NCBI GenBank assembly: GCA_028095445.1
Contig: JAOHCJ010000030.1
Coordinates: 1 to 7,166 of the forward strand
Direction of reading: 5' to 3'
From: Candidatus Pelagibacter sp.
GTDB taxonomy: Bacteria; Pseudomonadota; Alphaproteobacteria; Pelagibacterales; Pelagibacteraceae
Length of the DNA stretch: 7,166 bases
Shown piece by piece: positions 1 to 6,805 of the stretch. The notes beneath the pieces are model-generated. The model made no database searches and was not told the origin of the DNA. It worked only from the letters and a program-made list of their open reading frames with translations. How positions within the stretch are numbered: position 1 is the stretch's first letter; every line of letters begins with the position of its first letter. The position numbers and the translations under genes were made by a program.

Positions 1-574
1 CTTTAAATCTATGATCTATTTTATATTTTTCCAGAGGTTTCATTTGCCCAAACGTACTATTTTTCCCTTTGGGTATAAAAATAGGATCATAGCCAAAGCC
101 ATTTTTTCCCTTCATTACAGGTGAAATAAATCCTTCAATTTTACCAACGGAACATATTATTTTTTTATTAGGTTGGTAAATTGTTAAAGCACAAATAAAT
201 CTAGCCTTAATTTTTTTTGTTTTCCAATTTTTATTTTTTTTATCTAATTCTTTAAAAACTTTTTTGATTGCCTTTACAAAGTTTCCTTTTATACCACCCC
301 ATCTAGCTGAATATATTCCTGGAGCTCTGTCTAAAATATCAACCTCCAATCCTGAATCGTCAGACAGACAAACCATTTTAGTTTTTTTAGAAAAATACCT
401 AGCTTTAATCAAAGAATTTTCTTCAAAAGTTTTTCCATTTTCAATGGGACTTTTGATTTTAAAGTCAGATGTAGAACAAATTTCAAGACTTTTAGGTAAT
501 AAATCCCTTATTTCCTTTAGTTTTCCTTTATTGTTTGTGCCTACCAATATTTTTGTAATTTTTTTTTTTTTCAT
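1..574 (-). CDS. rdgB: RdgB/HAM1-type non-canonical purine NTP pyrophosphatase, C-terminus cut by window edge
   Basis: This enzyme hydrolyses dITP, ITP and XTP to monophosphates and pyrophosphate, keeping deaminated purines out of DNA and RNA in the cytosol. Reading the minus strand gives 191 codons without a stop. The N-terminal nucleotide-binding motif VGTNNKGKLKEI is at residues 11-22. The signature SDDSGLEVD is at 71-79, with the catalytic-type Asp pair, followed by APGIYSARWGG (84-94). GFGYDPIF (159-166) is the usual C-terminal base-recognition loop, and the reading runs into KYKIDHRFK, where the family has a conserved SHR-like motif. Family members are near 195-205 residues, so roughly ten are missing beyond position 1. 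The start is fixed: the codon directly before ATG 574-572 is an in-frame TAG. The codons just after ATG form a run of 13 A on the coding strand (559-571). It is divergent from grpE with a 36-bp gap. Family assignment is secure from the motifs; substrate preference is family knowledge. Confidence 0.95.
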   Translation of the reverse strand, partial: MKKKKITKILVGTNNKGKLKEIRDLLPKSLEICSTSDFKIKSPIENGKTFEENSLIKARYFSKKTKMVCLSDDSGLEVDILDRAPGIYSARWGGIKGNFVKAIKKVFKELDKKNKNWKTKKIKARFICALTIYQPNKKIICSVGKIEGFISPVMKGKNGFGYDPIFIPKGKNSTFGQMKPLEKYKIDHRFK

Positions 575-605
575 CTAGCAATTTTCAAATTTCTTACCAT
601 ATAAG
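575..605 (+). promoter_or_regulatory. Candidate grpE promoter with near-leaderless start
   Basis: The 36-bp rdgB-grpE gap holds TATAAG at 600-605, a 5/6 match to a sigma-70 -10 box. The same bases read as ACCATATA (596-603) resemble the sigma-32 -10 consensus CCCCATnTA. A weak -35 candidate, CTAGCA (575-580), lies 14-19 bp upstream depending on which -10 register is used. Either reading places the start site at or within a few bases of the grpE ATG at 611, which fits the lack of any Shine-Dalgarno sequence before grpE. The -10 is reasonable and the -35 poor; sigma class cannot be decided from sequence. Confidence 0.3.
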
Positions 606-625
606 TCTAAATGGAAAAAGATCAA
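598..625 (-). promoter_or_regulatory. Candidate sigma-70-type promoter for rdgB
   Basis: On the minus strand, TTGATC (625-620) and TATATG (603-598) are separated by 16 bp, each matching 4 of 6 consensus bases. The -35 box lies inside the first codons of grpE. Transcription would start about 15-20 bases before the rdgB ATG. It is placed sensibly in the only room available, but in DNA this AT-rich such matches arise often by chance. Confidence 0.3.
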
Positions 626-1246
626 AACACTAACTCTGAGACTAAAAATAATAAAGTTGAAGAAGCTAAAGCCGAAGAAGTAAATAATGATATTCATGCC
701 GATACATCAGATAAAAATGAACAAACAAAAGAGATTACTCCTGAAGAAAAAATTATAGAACTAGAAGACAAGGTAACTAGGACCTTTGCTGAGATGGAAA
801 ACCAGAGAAGAAGGTTCGAAAAAGAAAAAGAAGATGCTTTTAATTATGGGGGTTTTGCATTTGCAAAAGAAACATTAAATTTAATAGATAATTTAGAAAG
901 ATCAAAACAAATTTTAGAAAGTGATGAAGCTTTAAAAAATTCTGATGCTTTAAAAAAAACTTTAGAACATTTTGCTATTATAAATAAAGATATGGTTTCT
1001 ATTTTATCTAAAAATGGGATTACTCCTTTGGATTCAATTGGTAAAAAACTTGATCCAAACTTCCATCAAGCAATGATGGAAGTTGATGATGACCAAAAAG
1101 AACCTGGAACAATTGTTCAAGAAATTCAAAAAGGATTTATGATGAAAGAAAGGTTGCTTAGACCAGCTTTAGTGGGTGTTTCAAAAAAAACTGATGAAAA
1201 AGAGAAAAAAAGTGAGGAAAATATAGAAAATTCAGATGATAAATAA
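611..1246 (+). CDS. grpE: GrpE, nucleotide exchange factor of the DnaK chaperone
   Basis: GrpE is a cytosolic homodimer that opens the DnaK nucleotide cleft to release ADP and also acts as a thermosensor. The 211-residue product begins with about 45 acidic, low-complexity residues (Glu, Asn, Lys, Asp), typical of the disordered GrpE N-terminus. The long dimerising coiled coil follows at about 45-130, with the conserved ENQRRRFEKEKEDA stretch (63-76). The C-terminal beta domain carries the family signature from GTIVQEIQKGF (166-176) to RLLRPALVGVSK (181-192), then a charged tail of about 19 residues. Slightly long for the family because of both tails. The start at 611 is chosen because it gives the usual acidic N-terminus and no better start is seen; no Shine-Dalgarno is visible, which fits a near-leaderless transcript. 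It lies 59 bp before dnaK on the same strand. No hrcA lies between it and the divergent rdgB, unlike many alphaproteobacteria. Confidence 0.96.
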   Translation: MEKDQNTNSETKNNKVEEAKAEEVNNDIHADTSDKNEQTKEITPEEKIIELEDKVTRTFAEMENQRRRFEKEKEDAFNYGGFAFAKETLNLIDNLERSKQILESDEALKNSDALKKTLEHFAIINKDMVSILSKNGITPLDSIGKKLDPNFHQAMMEVDDDQKEPGTIVQEIQKGFMMKERLLRPALVGVSKKTDEKEKKSEENIENSDDK

Positions 1247-1258
1247 AGATTGTCAGAA

Positions 1259-1286
1259 CTTGTAGATTAAAAATTAACACATATAT
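1259..1286 (+). promoter_or_regulatory. Candidate RpoH (sigma-32) heat-shock promoter of dnaK
   Basis: In the 59-bp grpE-dnaK gap, CTTG (1259-1262) is followed after exactly 17 bp by CATATAT (1280-1286). The alphaproteobacterial RpoH consensus as I know it is CTTG-N17/18-CYTATnT; only the Y position (A here) disagrees. Transcription would begin near 1292, giving a short leader that may still keep an AGGA ribosome site. This would give dnaKJ a heat-inducible start in addition to read-through from grpE. Seen: motifs and spacing. Inferred: use by RpoH. Confidence 0.55.
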
Positions 1287-1293
1287 GAAGGAC

Positions 1294-1297
1294 AGGA
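1294..1297 (+). promoter_or_regulatory. Ribosome binding site of dnaK
   Basis: AGGA lies 8 bases before the dnaK ATG at 1306. A second purine block, AAGGA at 1288-1292, is 13 bases away. This is one of few recognisable Shine-Dalgarno sites in the window and supports the chosen dnaK start. Confidence 0.6.
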
Positions 1298-1305
1298 ATT
1301 AAATT

Positions 1306-3240
1306 ATGAGCAAAATTATAGGAATAGATCTAGGAACTACAAATTCGTGTGTATCAATCATGGAAGGTAGTCAACCTAAAGTTTTAGAAAATGCAGAAGG
1401 TGCGAGAACAACTCCATCAGTTGTTGCTTTTAATGATGACAAAGAAAAACTTGTTGGTCAACCAGCAAAAAGACAAGCTGTAACTAATCCTGAAAATACT
1501 ATATTTGCAGTTAAAAGGTTAATTGGAAGAAATTTTGAAGATCCTACTGTTAAAAAAGATATTGCAGCAGCCCCTTTTAAGATTGTAAATTCTGAAAAAG
1601 GTGATGCTTGGATCGAAGCAAAAGGTGAAAAATATTCACCCTCGCAAATATCAGCTTTTATTCTACAAAAAATGAAAGAAACAGCTGAAAAATATTTAGG
1701 ACAAGAAGTAACTAAAGCTGTGATAACTGTTCCAGCTTATTTCAATGATGCTCAAAGACAGGCAACAAAAGATGCTGGTAAAATTGCAGGGCTTGAAGTG
1801 TTAAGAATTATTAACGAACCAACAGCTGCTTCTTTAGCATATGGTCTAGATAAAAAACAAAATAAAAAAATTGCAGTTTATGATTTGGGTGGTGGAACAT
1901 TTGATGTGTCAATTCTTGAGCTTGGAGATGGTGTATTTGAAGTTAAATCAACAAATGGTGATACTTTTTTAGGTGGAGAAGATTTTGATAATGCTATTGT
2001 AGATTACTTAGTTGGAGAATTTAAGAAAGATAATGGTATTGATCTAAAAACAGATAAACTTGCTCTACAAAGATTAAAAGAAGCAGCTGAAAAAGCAAAA
2101 ATCGAATTATCTTCCGCTGAACAGACTGATGTTAATTTGCCATTTATAACTGCTGATAAGACAGGGCCGAAGCATATAAATTTAAAAATGACTAGAGCAA
2201 AGCTAGAGGCTTTAGTTGAAGATTTAATTTTAAGAACTATACCCCCTTGCAAAACTGCACTGAAAGATGCTGGAGTGAGTGCAAGCGAAATAGAAGAAGT
2301 TGTAATGGTTGGTGGTATGACAAGGATGCCAAAAGTATTATCTGAGGTTAAAAACTTTTTTGGAAAGGATCCAAATAAAAGTGTAAATCCTGATGAAGTT
2401 GTTGCTATGGGAGCTGCAATTCAAGCTGGAGTACTTCAAGGAGATGTGAAAGACGTTCTTCTACTAGATGTAACTCCTTTATCTTTAGGAATTGAAACAT
2501 TGGGTGGAGTATCAACAAAATTAATTGAAAAAAATACAACAATTCCAACCAAAAAAAGTCAGGTATTTTCTACTGCAGAAGACAATCAACCTGCTGTATC
2601 GATTAGAGTTCTTCAGGGTGAAAGAGAAATGGCAACAGATAATAAAATGTTAGGAAATTTTGAACTAGTTGGCATTGCCCCTGCTGCAAGAGGAATTCCT
2701 CAAATTGAAGTAACTTTCGATATTGATGCTAACGGAATTGTGAATGTTTCTGCAAAAGATAAGGGAACTGGAAAAGAACAAAAAATTCAAATCCAAGCTT
2801 CTGGTGGATTGAGTGATGAAGAAATTGAAACAATGGTTAAAGACGCAGAATCAAACAAGGAAGCAGATAAGAAGAAAAGAGAGTCGGTAGATGTAAGAAA
2901 TCAAGCTGATACACTTATTCATTCAACAGAAAAAAATCTTAAAGAACATGGGGCTAAAATCTCTGAAGCTGAAAAAAAAGCAATAGAAGACTCCTCTTCA
3001 AGCTTAAAAGAAGCTTTAAAAGGAGATAATATAGAAGATGTTAAAAAGAAAACAGAGAGTTTAGTTCAGGCTTCTATGAAATTGGGTGAAGCGATCTACA
3101 AATCTCAAGAAAAAAAACCAGATTCATCTAAAGATGGTGATAAAAATGATGAAGGAAAAAAAGATGATAATGTAGTGGATGCAGATTTTGAAGAAGTAAA
3201 AGACGAAATAAAAGAAAACGATAAAGAAAAAAGCGCTTAA
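1306..3240 (+). CDS. dnaK: DnaK, Hsp70 chaperone
   Basis: Cytosolic ATP-driven chaperone that binds exposed hydrophobic peptides, working with DnaJ and GrpE. The 644 residues have normal Hsp70 layout. The nucleotide-binding domain spans about 1-380: phosphate loop GIDLGTTNS (6-14), catalytic-type Lys70 in [21 protein letters not shown] (142-153), [12 protein letters not shown] (169-180), the second phosphate loop DLGGGTFD (193-200) with Thr198 matching the known autophosphorylation Thr, and the adenosine motif [11 protein letters not shown] (332-342). The hydrophobic interdomain linker is DVLLLDVTP (383-391). The beta substrate-binding domain follows (about 392-505), then the helical lid (about 505-600) and a disordered acidic tail. 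The tail contains the conserved EEVKD motif (629-633), but 11 residues follow it instead of the two or so seen in E. coli. ATG 1306 gives the standard N-terminus and has AGGA 8 bases upstream. It lies between grpE and dnaJ. Identification is certain. Confidence 0.99.
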   Translation: MSKIIGIDLGTTNSCVSIMEGSQPKVLENAEGARTTPSVVAFNDDKEKLVGQPAKRQAVTNPENTIFAVKRLIGRNFEDPTVKKDIAAAPFKIVNSEKGDAWIEAKGEKYSPSQISAFILQKMKETAEKYLGQEVTKAVITVPAYFNDAQRQATKDAGKIAGLEVLRIINEPTAASLAYGLDKKQNKKIAVYDLGGGTFDVSILELGDGVFEVKSTNGDTFLGGEDFDNAIVDYLVGEFKKDNGIDLKTDKLALQRLKEAAEKAKIELSSAEQTDVNLPFITADKTGPKHINLKMTRAKLEALVEDLILRTIPPCKTALKDAGVSASEIEEVVMVGGMTRMPKVLSEVKNFFGKDPNKSVNPDEVVAMGAAIQAGVLQGDVKDVLLLDVTPLSLGIETLGGVSTKLIEKNTTIPTKKSQVFSTAEDNQPAVSIRVLQGEREMATDNKMLGNFELVGIAPAARGIPQIEVTFDIDANGIVNVSAKDKGTGKEQKIQIQASGGLSDEEIETMVKDAESNKEADKKKRESVDVRNQADTLIHSTEKNLKEHGAKISEAEKKAIEDSSSSLKEALKGDNIEDVKKKTESLVQASMKLGEAIYKSQEKKPDSSKDGDKNDEGKKDDNVVDADFEEVKDEIKENDKEKSA

Positions 3241-3272
3241 GACTCAAAACTAATATCATCTTAAAGTAATTT

Positions 3273-4406
3273 ATGGCTAAAAGAGATTTTTATGACGTCT
3301 TGGGTGTAAGTAAAAATGCAAGCCCAGAAGAGCTAAAATCGGCATATAGAAAATTAGCTGTAAAATATCATCCTGATAAAAATCCTGGAGATACCAAAGC
3401 AGAAGACAAGTTTAAAGAAGCCAGCGAAGCATACGGTATTCTTTCGGATAAAGAAAAAAAACAAAACTATGATAATTTTGGTCATGCAGCTTTTGATGGT
3501 GGTGGTAGACAAGGTGGTGGTTTTGGTGGTAGTGGTTTTGGTGGTGCTGATTTTTCAGATATTTTTGAGGATTTTTTTGGAGATTTTGGTGGTGGTGGAA
3601 GATCTAGAGGAAGAAGAAATTCAAATAACAGGGGTTCTGATTTAAGATATGATTTATCTATTACCCTTGAAGAGGCCTTTGAAGGTAAGAAACAAGATAT
3701 AAAATTCTCAACAACAGAAAAATGTAATACTTGTAAAGGAAATGGATCTAAACCAGGTTCTTCTCCAGACAGATGTACTATTTGTGGTGGGAATGGAAAA
3801 GTAAGATCTAACCAGGGTTTTTTTACAGTTCAACAAACTTGTCCTCAGTGTGCAGGTAGTGGTGAAGAAATAACAAATCCATGCAATGATTGTAATGGTC
3901 AAGGTAGCAAGCAAACTTCAAAAAAAATATCTGTAACAATACCAAAAGGTGTAGATGATGGAACAAGAATAAGATTAGCTGGAAAAGGAGAGGCTGGGAC
4001 TAAAGGTGGTACAAGTGGCGACTTATATTTATTTGTAAACGTTAATTCTCATGATCTTTTTAAAAGGTCAGACGAAAATTTATTTTTTGAATTTCCTATT
4101 TCAATAGCCGATGCGGCACTTGGCACAACTATAGAAATCCCTACGATTGATGGCGGTAAAGCAAAAATAAAAATCCCAGATGGAACACAAAACGGCAAAC
4201 AGTTTAGACTAAAGGGAAAAGGAATGCCCTATATGAGAGGTAGCGGAAATGGTGATCTATATGTGCAAGTTAACACAGAGGTTCCAATTTCATTAAATAA
4301 AGCACAAAAAGAATTACTTGAAAAATTTAGAGAAATTGAAAATGAAAAATCAAATCCAAGCATTAAAAAATTCTTCCAAAAAGCTAAAAGTTTTTGGAAA
4401 AACTAA
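3273..4406 (+). CDS. dnaJ: DnaJ, type I Hsp40 co-chaperone
   Basis: DnaJ delivers unfolded substrates to DnaK and stimulates its ATPase through the J domain. All type I modules are present in 377 residues, the normal length. The J domain (about 4-70) has the essential HPD at 33-35. A Gly/Phe-rich linker spans about 75-110. The zinc-binding region has four CxxCxGxG repeats at 151-158, 168-175, 190-197 and 204-211, all eight cysteines intact. The two C-terminal beta domains and dimerisation segment follow (about 215-355), including [19 protein letters not shown] at 301-319. The ATG gives the standard [12 protein letters not shown] start. The 32-bp gap after dnaK has no clear terminator and no good ribosome site, so it is probably co-transcribed with dnaK. 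Nothing is missing or displaced. Identification is certain. Confidence 0.99.
   Translation: MAKRDFYDVLGVSKNASPEELKSAYRKLAVKYHPDKNPGDTKAEDKFKEASEAYGILSDKEKKQNYDNFGHAAFDGGGRQGGGFGGSGFGGADFSDIFEDFFGDFGGGGRSRGRRNSNNRGSDLRYDLSITLEEAFEGKKQDIKFSTTEKCNTCKGNGSKPGSSPDRCTICGGNGKVRSNQGFFTVQQTCPQCAGSGEEITNPCNDCNGQGSKQTSKKISVTIPKGVDDGTRIRLAGKGEAGTKGGTSGDLYLFVNVNSHDLFKRSDENLFFEFPISIADAALGTTIEIPTIDGGKAKIKIPDGTQNGKQFRLKGKGMPYMRGSGNGDLYVQVNTEVPISLNKAQKELLEKFREIENEKSNPSIKKFFQKAKSFWKN
3513..3545 (+). repeat. Short direct repeat in the dnaJ Gly/Phe region
   Basis: The 13-mer TGGTTTTGGTGGT occurs at 3518-3530 and 3533-3545, a period of 15 bp encoding GFGGS then GFGGA, within a longer GGT-rich tract. It is coding low complexity of the flexible linker, and unit number may vary between strains; there is no sign of a mobile or regulatory repeat. 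Confidence 0.6.
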
Positions 4407-4443
4407 AAGACTAATTCACTAAAAAAGGATAATATTTTTATTC

Positions 4444-5217
4444 ATGAAAAAAATTAATTTAGCTATCACTGGATATCTTGGTAGAATGGGGCAACAACTT
4501 ATTAAATCATCTAAAGCAAATAAAAATTTTAAAATAGTTACTCTTACAGAAAACAAGCTTCTCAATAAAAAAGTAACTGGCATACAAGTTGAATTAAATA
4601 CAGATAAAGCATTTAAAAAAGTTGATATAATAATAGATTTTACAGTTCCAAAATGTACTCTCGAAATTCTTAAAATAGCAACAAAACTAAAAAAAAGATT
4701 AGTTATTGGGACAACTGGATTTAATCAAAAAGAAGAAAATTTAATTAAAAAATATTCTAAAAAAATACCTATATTAAAAGCTGACAATATGAGTTTAGGT
4801 GTTAATTTATTAATGCACTTGACTGAAATCACTTCGCGATCTCTTGGAGAAAATTATTTAAGTAAAATTTTTGAAATTCACCATAAGCATAAAAAAGACT
4901 ATCCTTCAGGAACTGCATTAATGCTTGGGAAGGGAATTGCTAATGGAAAAAATAAAAATCTTAACACATTAATTGGAAAAAAGTATTTAAATAAAAAATC
5001 TTTTCCATATGGAAAAAAGATTAACTTTAATTCAATTAGAAAAAATGAAATTATTGGAGAACACGAAATTAAATTTTCAAGTGGTAAAGAAATTATAACT
5101 TTGAACCATGAAGCATTTGATAGAACTCTTTATTCTGATGGTGCTTTGACTGCTGCAAAATGGCTTATGAATAAAAGACCTGGCCTTTATTCGATGAGAG
5201 ATTTGTTGAATTTTTAA
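4444..5217 (+). CDS. dapB: DapB, 4-hydroxy-tetrahydrodipicolinate reductase
   Basis: DapB reduces hydroxy-tetrahydrodipicolinate to tetrahydrodipicolinate with NAD(P)H, a step towards diaminopimelate for peptidoglycan and towards lysine. The N-terminal Rossmann domain shows the dinucleotide loop GYLGRMG (10-16), followed by IIDFT (63-67) and VIGTTGF (87-93). The catalytic signature HHKHKKDYPSGTA spans 146-158; His146 and Lys150 match E. coli His159 and Lys163, the proposed acid/base residues. The C-terminal part has IRKNEIIGEHEI (198-209) and ends near the usual length (257 residues versus about 265-273). ATG 4444 gives the classic MKKINLAITG start; AAGGA (4425-4429) is 14 bases upstream, rather far for a normal ribosome site. 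It follows dnaJ by 37 bp, without a terminator I can see, and nth begins 3 bp after its stop. A dapB close to dnaJ is also known in some other alphaproteobacteria. Confidence 0.97.
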   Translation: MKKINLAITGYLGRMGQQLIKSSKANKNFKIVTLTENKLLNKKVTGIQVELNTDKAFKKVDIIIDFTVPKCTLEILKIATKLKKRLVIGTTGFNQKEENLIKKYSKKIPILKADNMSLGVNLLMHLTEITSRSLGENYLSKIFEIHHKHKKDYPSGTALMLGKGIANGKNKNLNTLIGKKYLNKKSFPYGKKINFNSIRKNEIIGEHEIKFSSGKEIITLNHEAFDRTLYSDGALTAAKWLMNKRPGLYSMRDLLNF

Positions 5218-5220
5218 ACA

Positions 5221-5874
5221 ATGAATGAAAAAGAAAAGGCAAAACAAATACTTAAAATTTTAAATAAAATTTATCCAACTACTCCTATTCCTTTAATTCA
5301 TAGAAATAAATTTACACTTTTAACTTCTGTTCTTTTATCAGCACAATGTACAGATTTTAATGTTAACAATGTAACCAAAAATATATATCAAAAATATAAT
5401 AAGCCTGAGCATTTTGTCAAATTAGGAAGAAAAAAAATTGAAAATTTAATTAAAAGAATAGGTATTTTTAGAGTTAAGGCTAAGAGTATTTATTTAATGT
5501 CAAAACAATTATTAAAAAATCATGGAGGTAAAGTGCCCAACACCTTCGAAGAGCTTGAAAAACTCCCTGGTGTAGGTCATAAAACAGCTAGTGTAGTAAT
5601 GTCTCAAGGTTTTGGAGTTCCAGCCTTTGCTGTAGATACTCACATTCATCGACTAGCCCAAAGATGGGGATTAACAAATGGTAAAAGTGTTGTGCAAACT
5701 GAAAAAGATTTAAAAAGAATTTTTCCAAAAAACAGATGGAGCAAACTCCACCTTCAAATAATTTATTATGGAAGAGAATATTGCCAAGCAAGAAGTTGCT
5801 ATGGTTTAACTTGTAAAATTTGTTCTACTTGCTATCCTAATCGAAGAAATCCAATTAACATAAAGAAGGCATAA
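5221..5874 (+). CDS. nth: Endonuclease III (Nth), DNA glycosylase/AP lyase with unusual Fe-S cysteine spacing
   Basis: Nth removes oxidised pyrimidines from DNA and nicks the abasic site, starting base-excision repair. The product has 217 residues, the usual size. LLSAQCTD (38-45) matches the family LSAQATD motif. The helix-hairpin-helix is LPGVGHKTASVV (115-126) with catalytic Lys121, and VDTHIHR (138-144) holds catalytic Asp139, so both activities should be retained. The C-terminal iron-sulfur region has cysteines at 188, 193, 198, 201 and 204. The classical pattern is C-x6-C-x2-C-x5-C; here outer cysteines keep the same 16-residue span, but the inner pair lies three positions later, with an extra Cys193. 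The start lies 3 bp after the dapB stop with no ribosome site of its own visible, suggesting translational coupling. MutY is less likely because the length and motifs fit Nth and there is no MutY C-terminal domain. Confidence 0.95.
   Translation: MNEKEKAKQILKILNKIYPTTPIPLIHRNKFTLLTSVLLSAQCTDFNVNNVTKNIYQKYNKPEHFVKLGRKKIENLIKRIGIFRVKAKSIYLMSKQLLKNHGGKVPNTFEELEKLPGVGHKTASVVMSQGFGVPAFAVDTHIHRLAQRWGLTNGKSVVQTEKDLKRIFPKNRWSKLHLQIIYYGREYCQARSCYGLTCKICSTCYPNRRNPINIKKA
5864..5869 (+). promoter_or_regulatory. Ribosome binding site of the PfkB-family kinase
   Basis: AGAAGG sits 6 bases before the ATG at 5876, inside the last codons of nth. It is the strongest Shine-Dalgarno match in the window and fixes the kinase start; it implies the kinase can be translated independently of nth although only one base separates the genes. 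Confidence 0.7.
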
Positions 5875-5875
5875 A

Positions 5876-6805
5876 ATGAAGATTTTAGGAATAGGAAACG
5901 CAATAGTTGACGTTATTTGTAAAGTGGATGATAAATATTTGTCTGACAATGGATTAACAAAAAGTACAATGAAACTTGTCGATAATAATGAGTTTCAAAA
6001 ATTATTATCAACTCTAAAAATTGAAAGTACAGTCTCTGGTGGATCTGTTGCAAATTCTATTGTTGGATTGTCCCAATTAGGAAATAAAGTAGGTTTCATT
6101 GGTAAAGTTAGTGATGATCAGTTAGGTCAAGAATATGAAAATGGATTAAAAAAAGAAAATATTGATTATTTGTATTCTAAAAAAAAAGAAGATGTGCCTA
6201 CAGGAACCTGTTTAATATTAATTACTCCAGACTCTGAGAGAACAATGTGTACTTTTTTAGGAACAGCAGGAAAAATTAATAGGAACGATATTGATATCAA
6301 TTCAGTCAAAAACAGTGAGATAATTTTTTTAGAAGGATACTTGTGGGATGAAGGAGAGCCAAAATCAGCTTTTGATAAAGCAATTAATAACTCTAAGAAA
6401 GTAGCAATGTCATTATCAGATTTGTTTTGTGTGGAAAGACATAAACCACACTTTTTAGATTTGGTCAAAAATAAACTAGATATTACTTTTGCTAATGAAC
6501 AAGAAATTACATCTTTAATAAATGCTAAAAATTTTAAGGAAGTAATTTCATTCAGTCAACAACTTGGAAAAGCAATTATAATCACTCGTGGGGATAAGGG
6601 AAGTATTGCTATAAATAAAAATGATATCGTTGAATGTGAGAGTATGAAAGGTCTTAAAATAATAGATTTAACCGGTGCTGGAGACTTATTTGCTTCTGGT
6701 TTCCTTCATGGTTATATTAACAATCTATCGGTAATAGAAAGTCTTGAAAAAGGGACAGAAATGTCTTCAAAAATTATTCAACAGTTTGGTGCTAGACTTA
6801 CTTAG
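5876..6805 (+). CDS. PfkB-family kinase, adenosine-kinase-like
   Basis: A ribokinase-fold enzyme that probably phosphorylates adenosine or a related nucleoside/sugar at a hydroxyl using ATP. The 309 residues are of normal length. MKILGIGNAIVDV (1-13) is the family N-terminus. Substrate-binding GGSVANSIVGLSQLG (55-69) is PfkB signature 1, and FIGKVSDDQLG (74-84) follows. SERTMCTFLGTAG (120-132) resembles the ERTM-N-YLG segment of bacterial proteins annotated as adenosine kinases. TRGDKG (237-242) and DLTGAGDLFASGF (264-276) form the ATP/anion hole, with catalytic base Asp270. Motifs make the kinase class certain. Substrate cannot be settled from sequence: adenosine is favoured by overall resemblance, while ribokinase, fructokinase or another nucleoside kinase remain possible, so I give no symbol. 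It is last in the plus-strand series, 1 bp after nth, and its final 8 bp overlap the end of the converging arfA-like gene. Confidence 0.9.
   Translation: MKILGIGNAIVDVICKVDDKYLSDNGLTKSTMKLVDNNEFQKLLSTLKIESTVSGGSVANSIVGLSQLGNKVGFIGKVSDDQLGQEYENGLKKENIDYLYSKKKEDVPTGTCLILITPDSERTMCTFLGTAGKINRNDIDINSVKNSEIIFLEGYLWDEGEPKSAFDKAINNSKKVAMSLSDLFCVERHKPHFLDLVKNKLDITFANEQEITSLINAKNFKEVISFSQQLGKAIIITRGDKGSIAINKNDIVECESMKGLKIIDLTGAGDLFASGFLHGYINNLSVIESLEKGTEMSSKIIQQFGARLT

Noticed and set aside
264..578. Plus-strand open frame of 104 codons
   Set aside because: It lies entirely over the minus-strand rdgB, whose conserved motifs are clear; the plus-strand product ends in a poly-Phe run made by the T tract and resembles no family.
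901..970. Near-repeat of GAAGCTTTAAAAAA / GATGCTTTAAAAAA in grpE
   Set aside because: Two imperfect copies encoding DEALKN and SDALKK in a coiled coil; ordinary heptad-like coding similarity, not a real repeat element.
1285..1302. Five-codon leader frame (ATG ... TAA) just before dnaK
   Set aside because: Its ATG overlaps the putative -10 box, so the dnaK transcript would start after it; in AT-rich gaps such mini-frames are common by chance.
1247..1305. Search for a CIRCE (HrcA) operator before dnaK and before grpE
   Set aside because: No TTAGCACTC-N9-GAGTGCTAA-like inverted repeat is present in either gap.
2004..2252. Minus-strand open frame of 82 codons within dnaK
   Set aside because: Antisense shadow of a certain Hsp70 gene, with no recognisable motif.
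3114..3237. Charged Lys/Asp/Glu-rich 3' end of dnaK as a possible frameshift or insertion
   Set aside because: The EEVKD motif remains in frame near the end; an acidic, variable tail is normal for DnaK, and only a short extra extension follows it.
3708..3914. Minus-strand open frame of 68 codons within dnaJ
   Set aside because: Antisense of the zinc-finger repeats; its Thr-rich composition is explained by the opposite-strand coding.
5588..5791. Minus-strand open frame of 67 codons within nth
   Set aside because: Shadow of nth, with no start signal or family resemblance.
6166..6468. Minus-strand open frame of 100 codons within the kinase gene
   Set aside because: Shadow of a clear PfkB kinase; low-complexity Ser/Leu/Ile content and no motifs.
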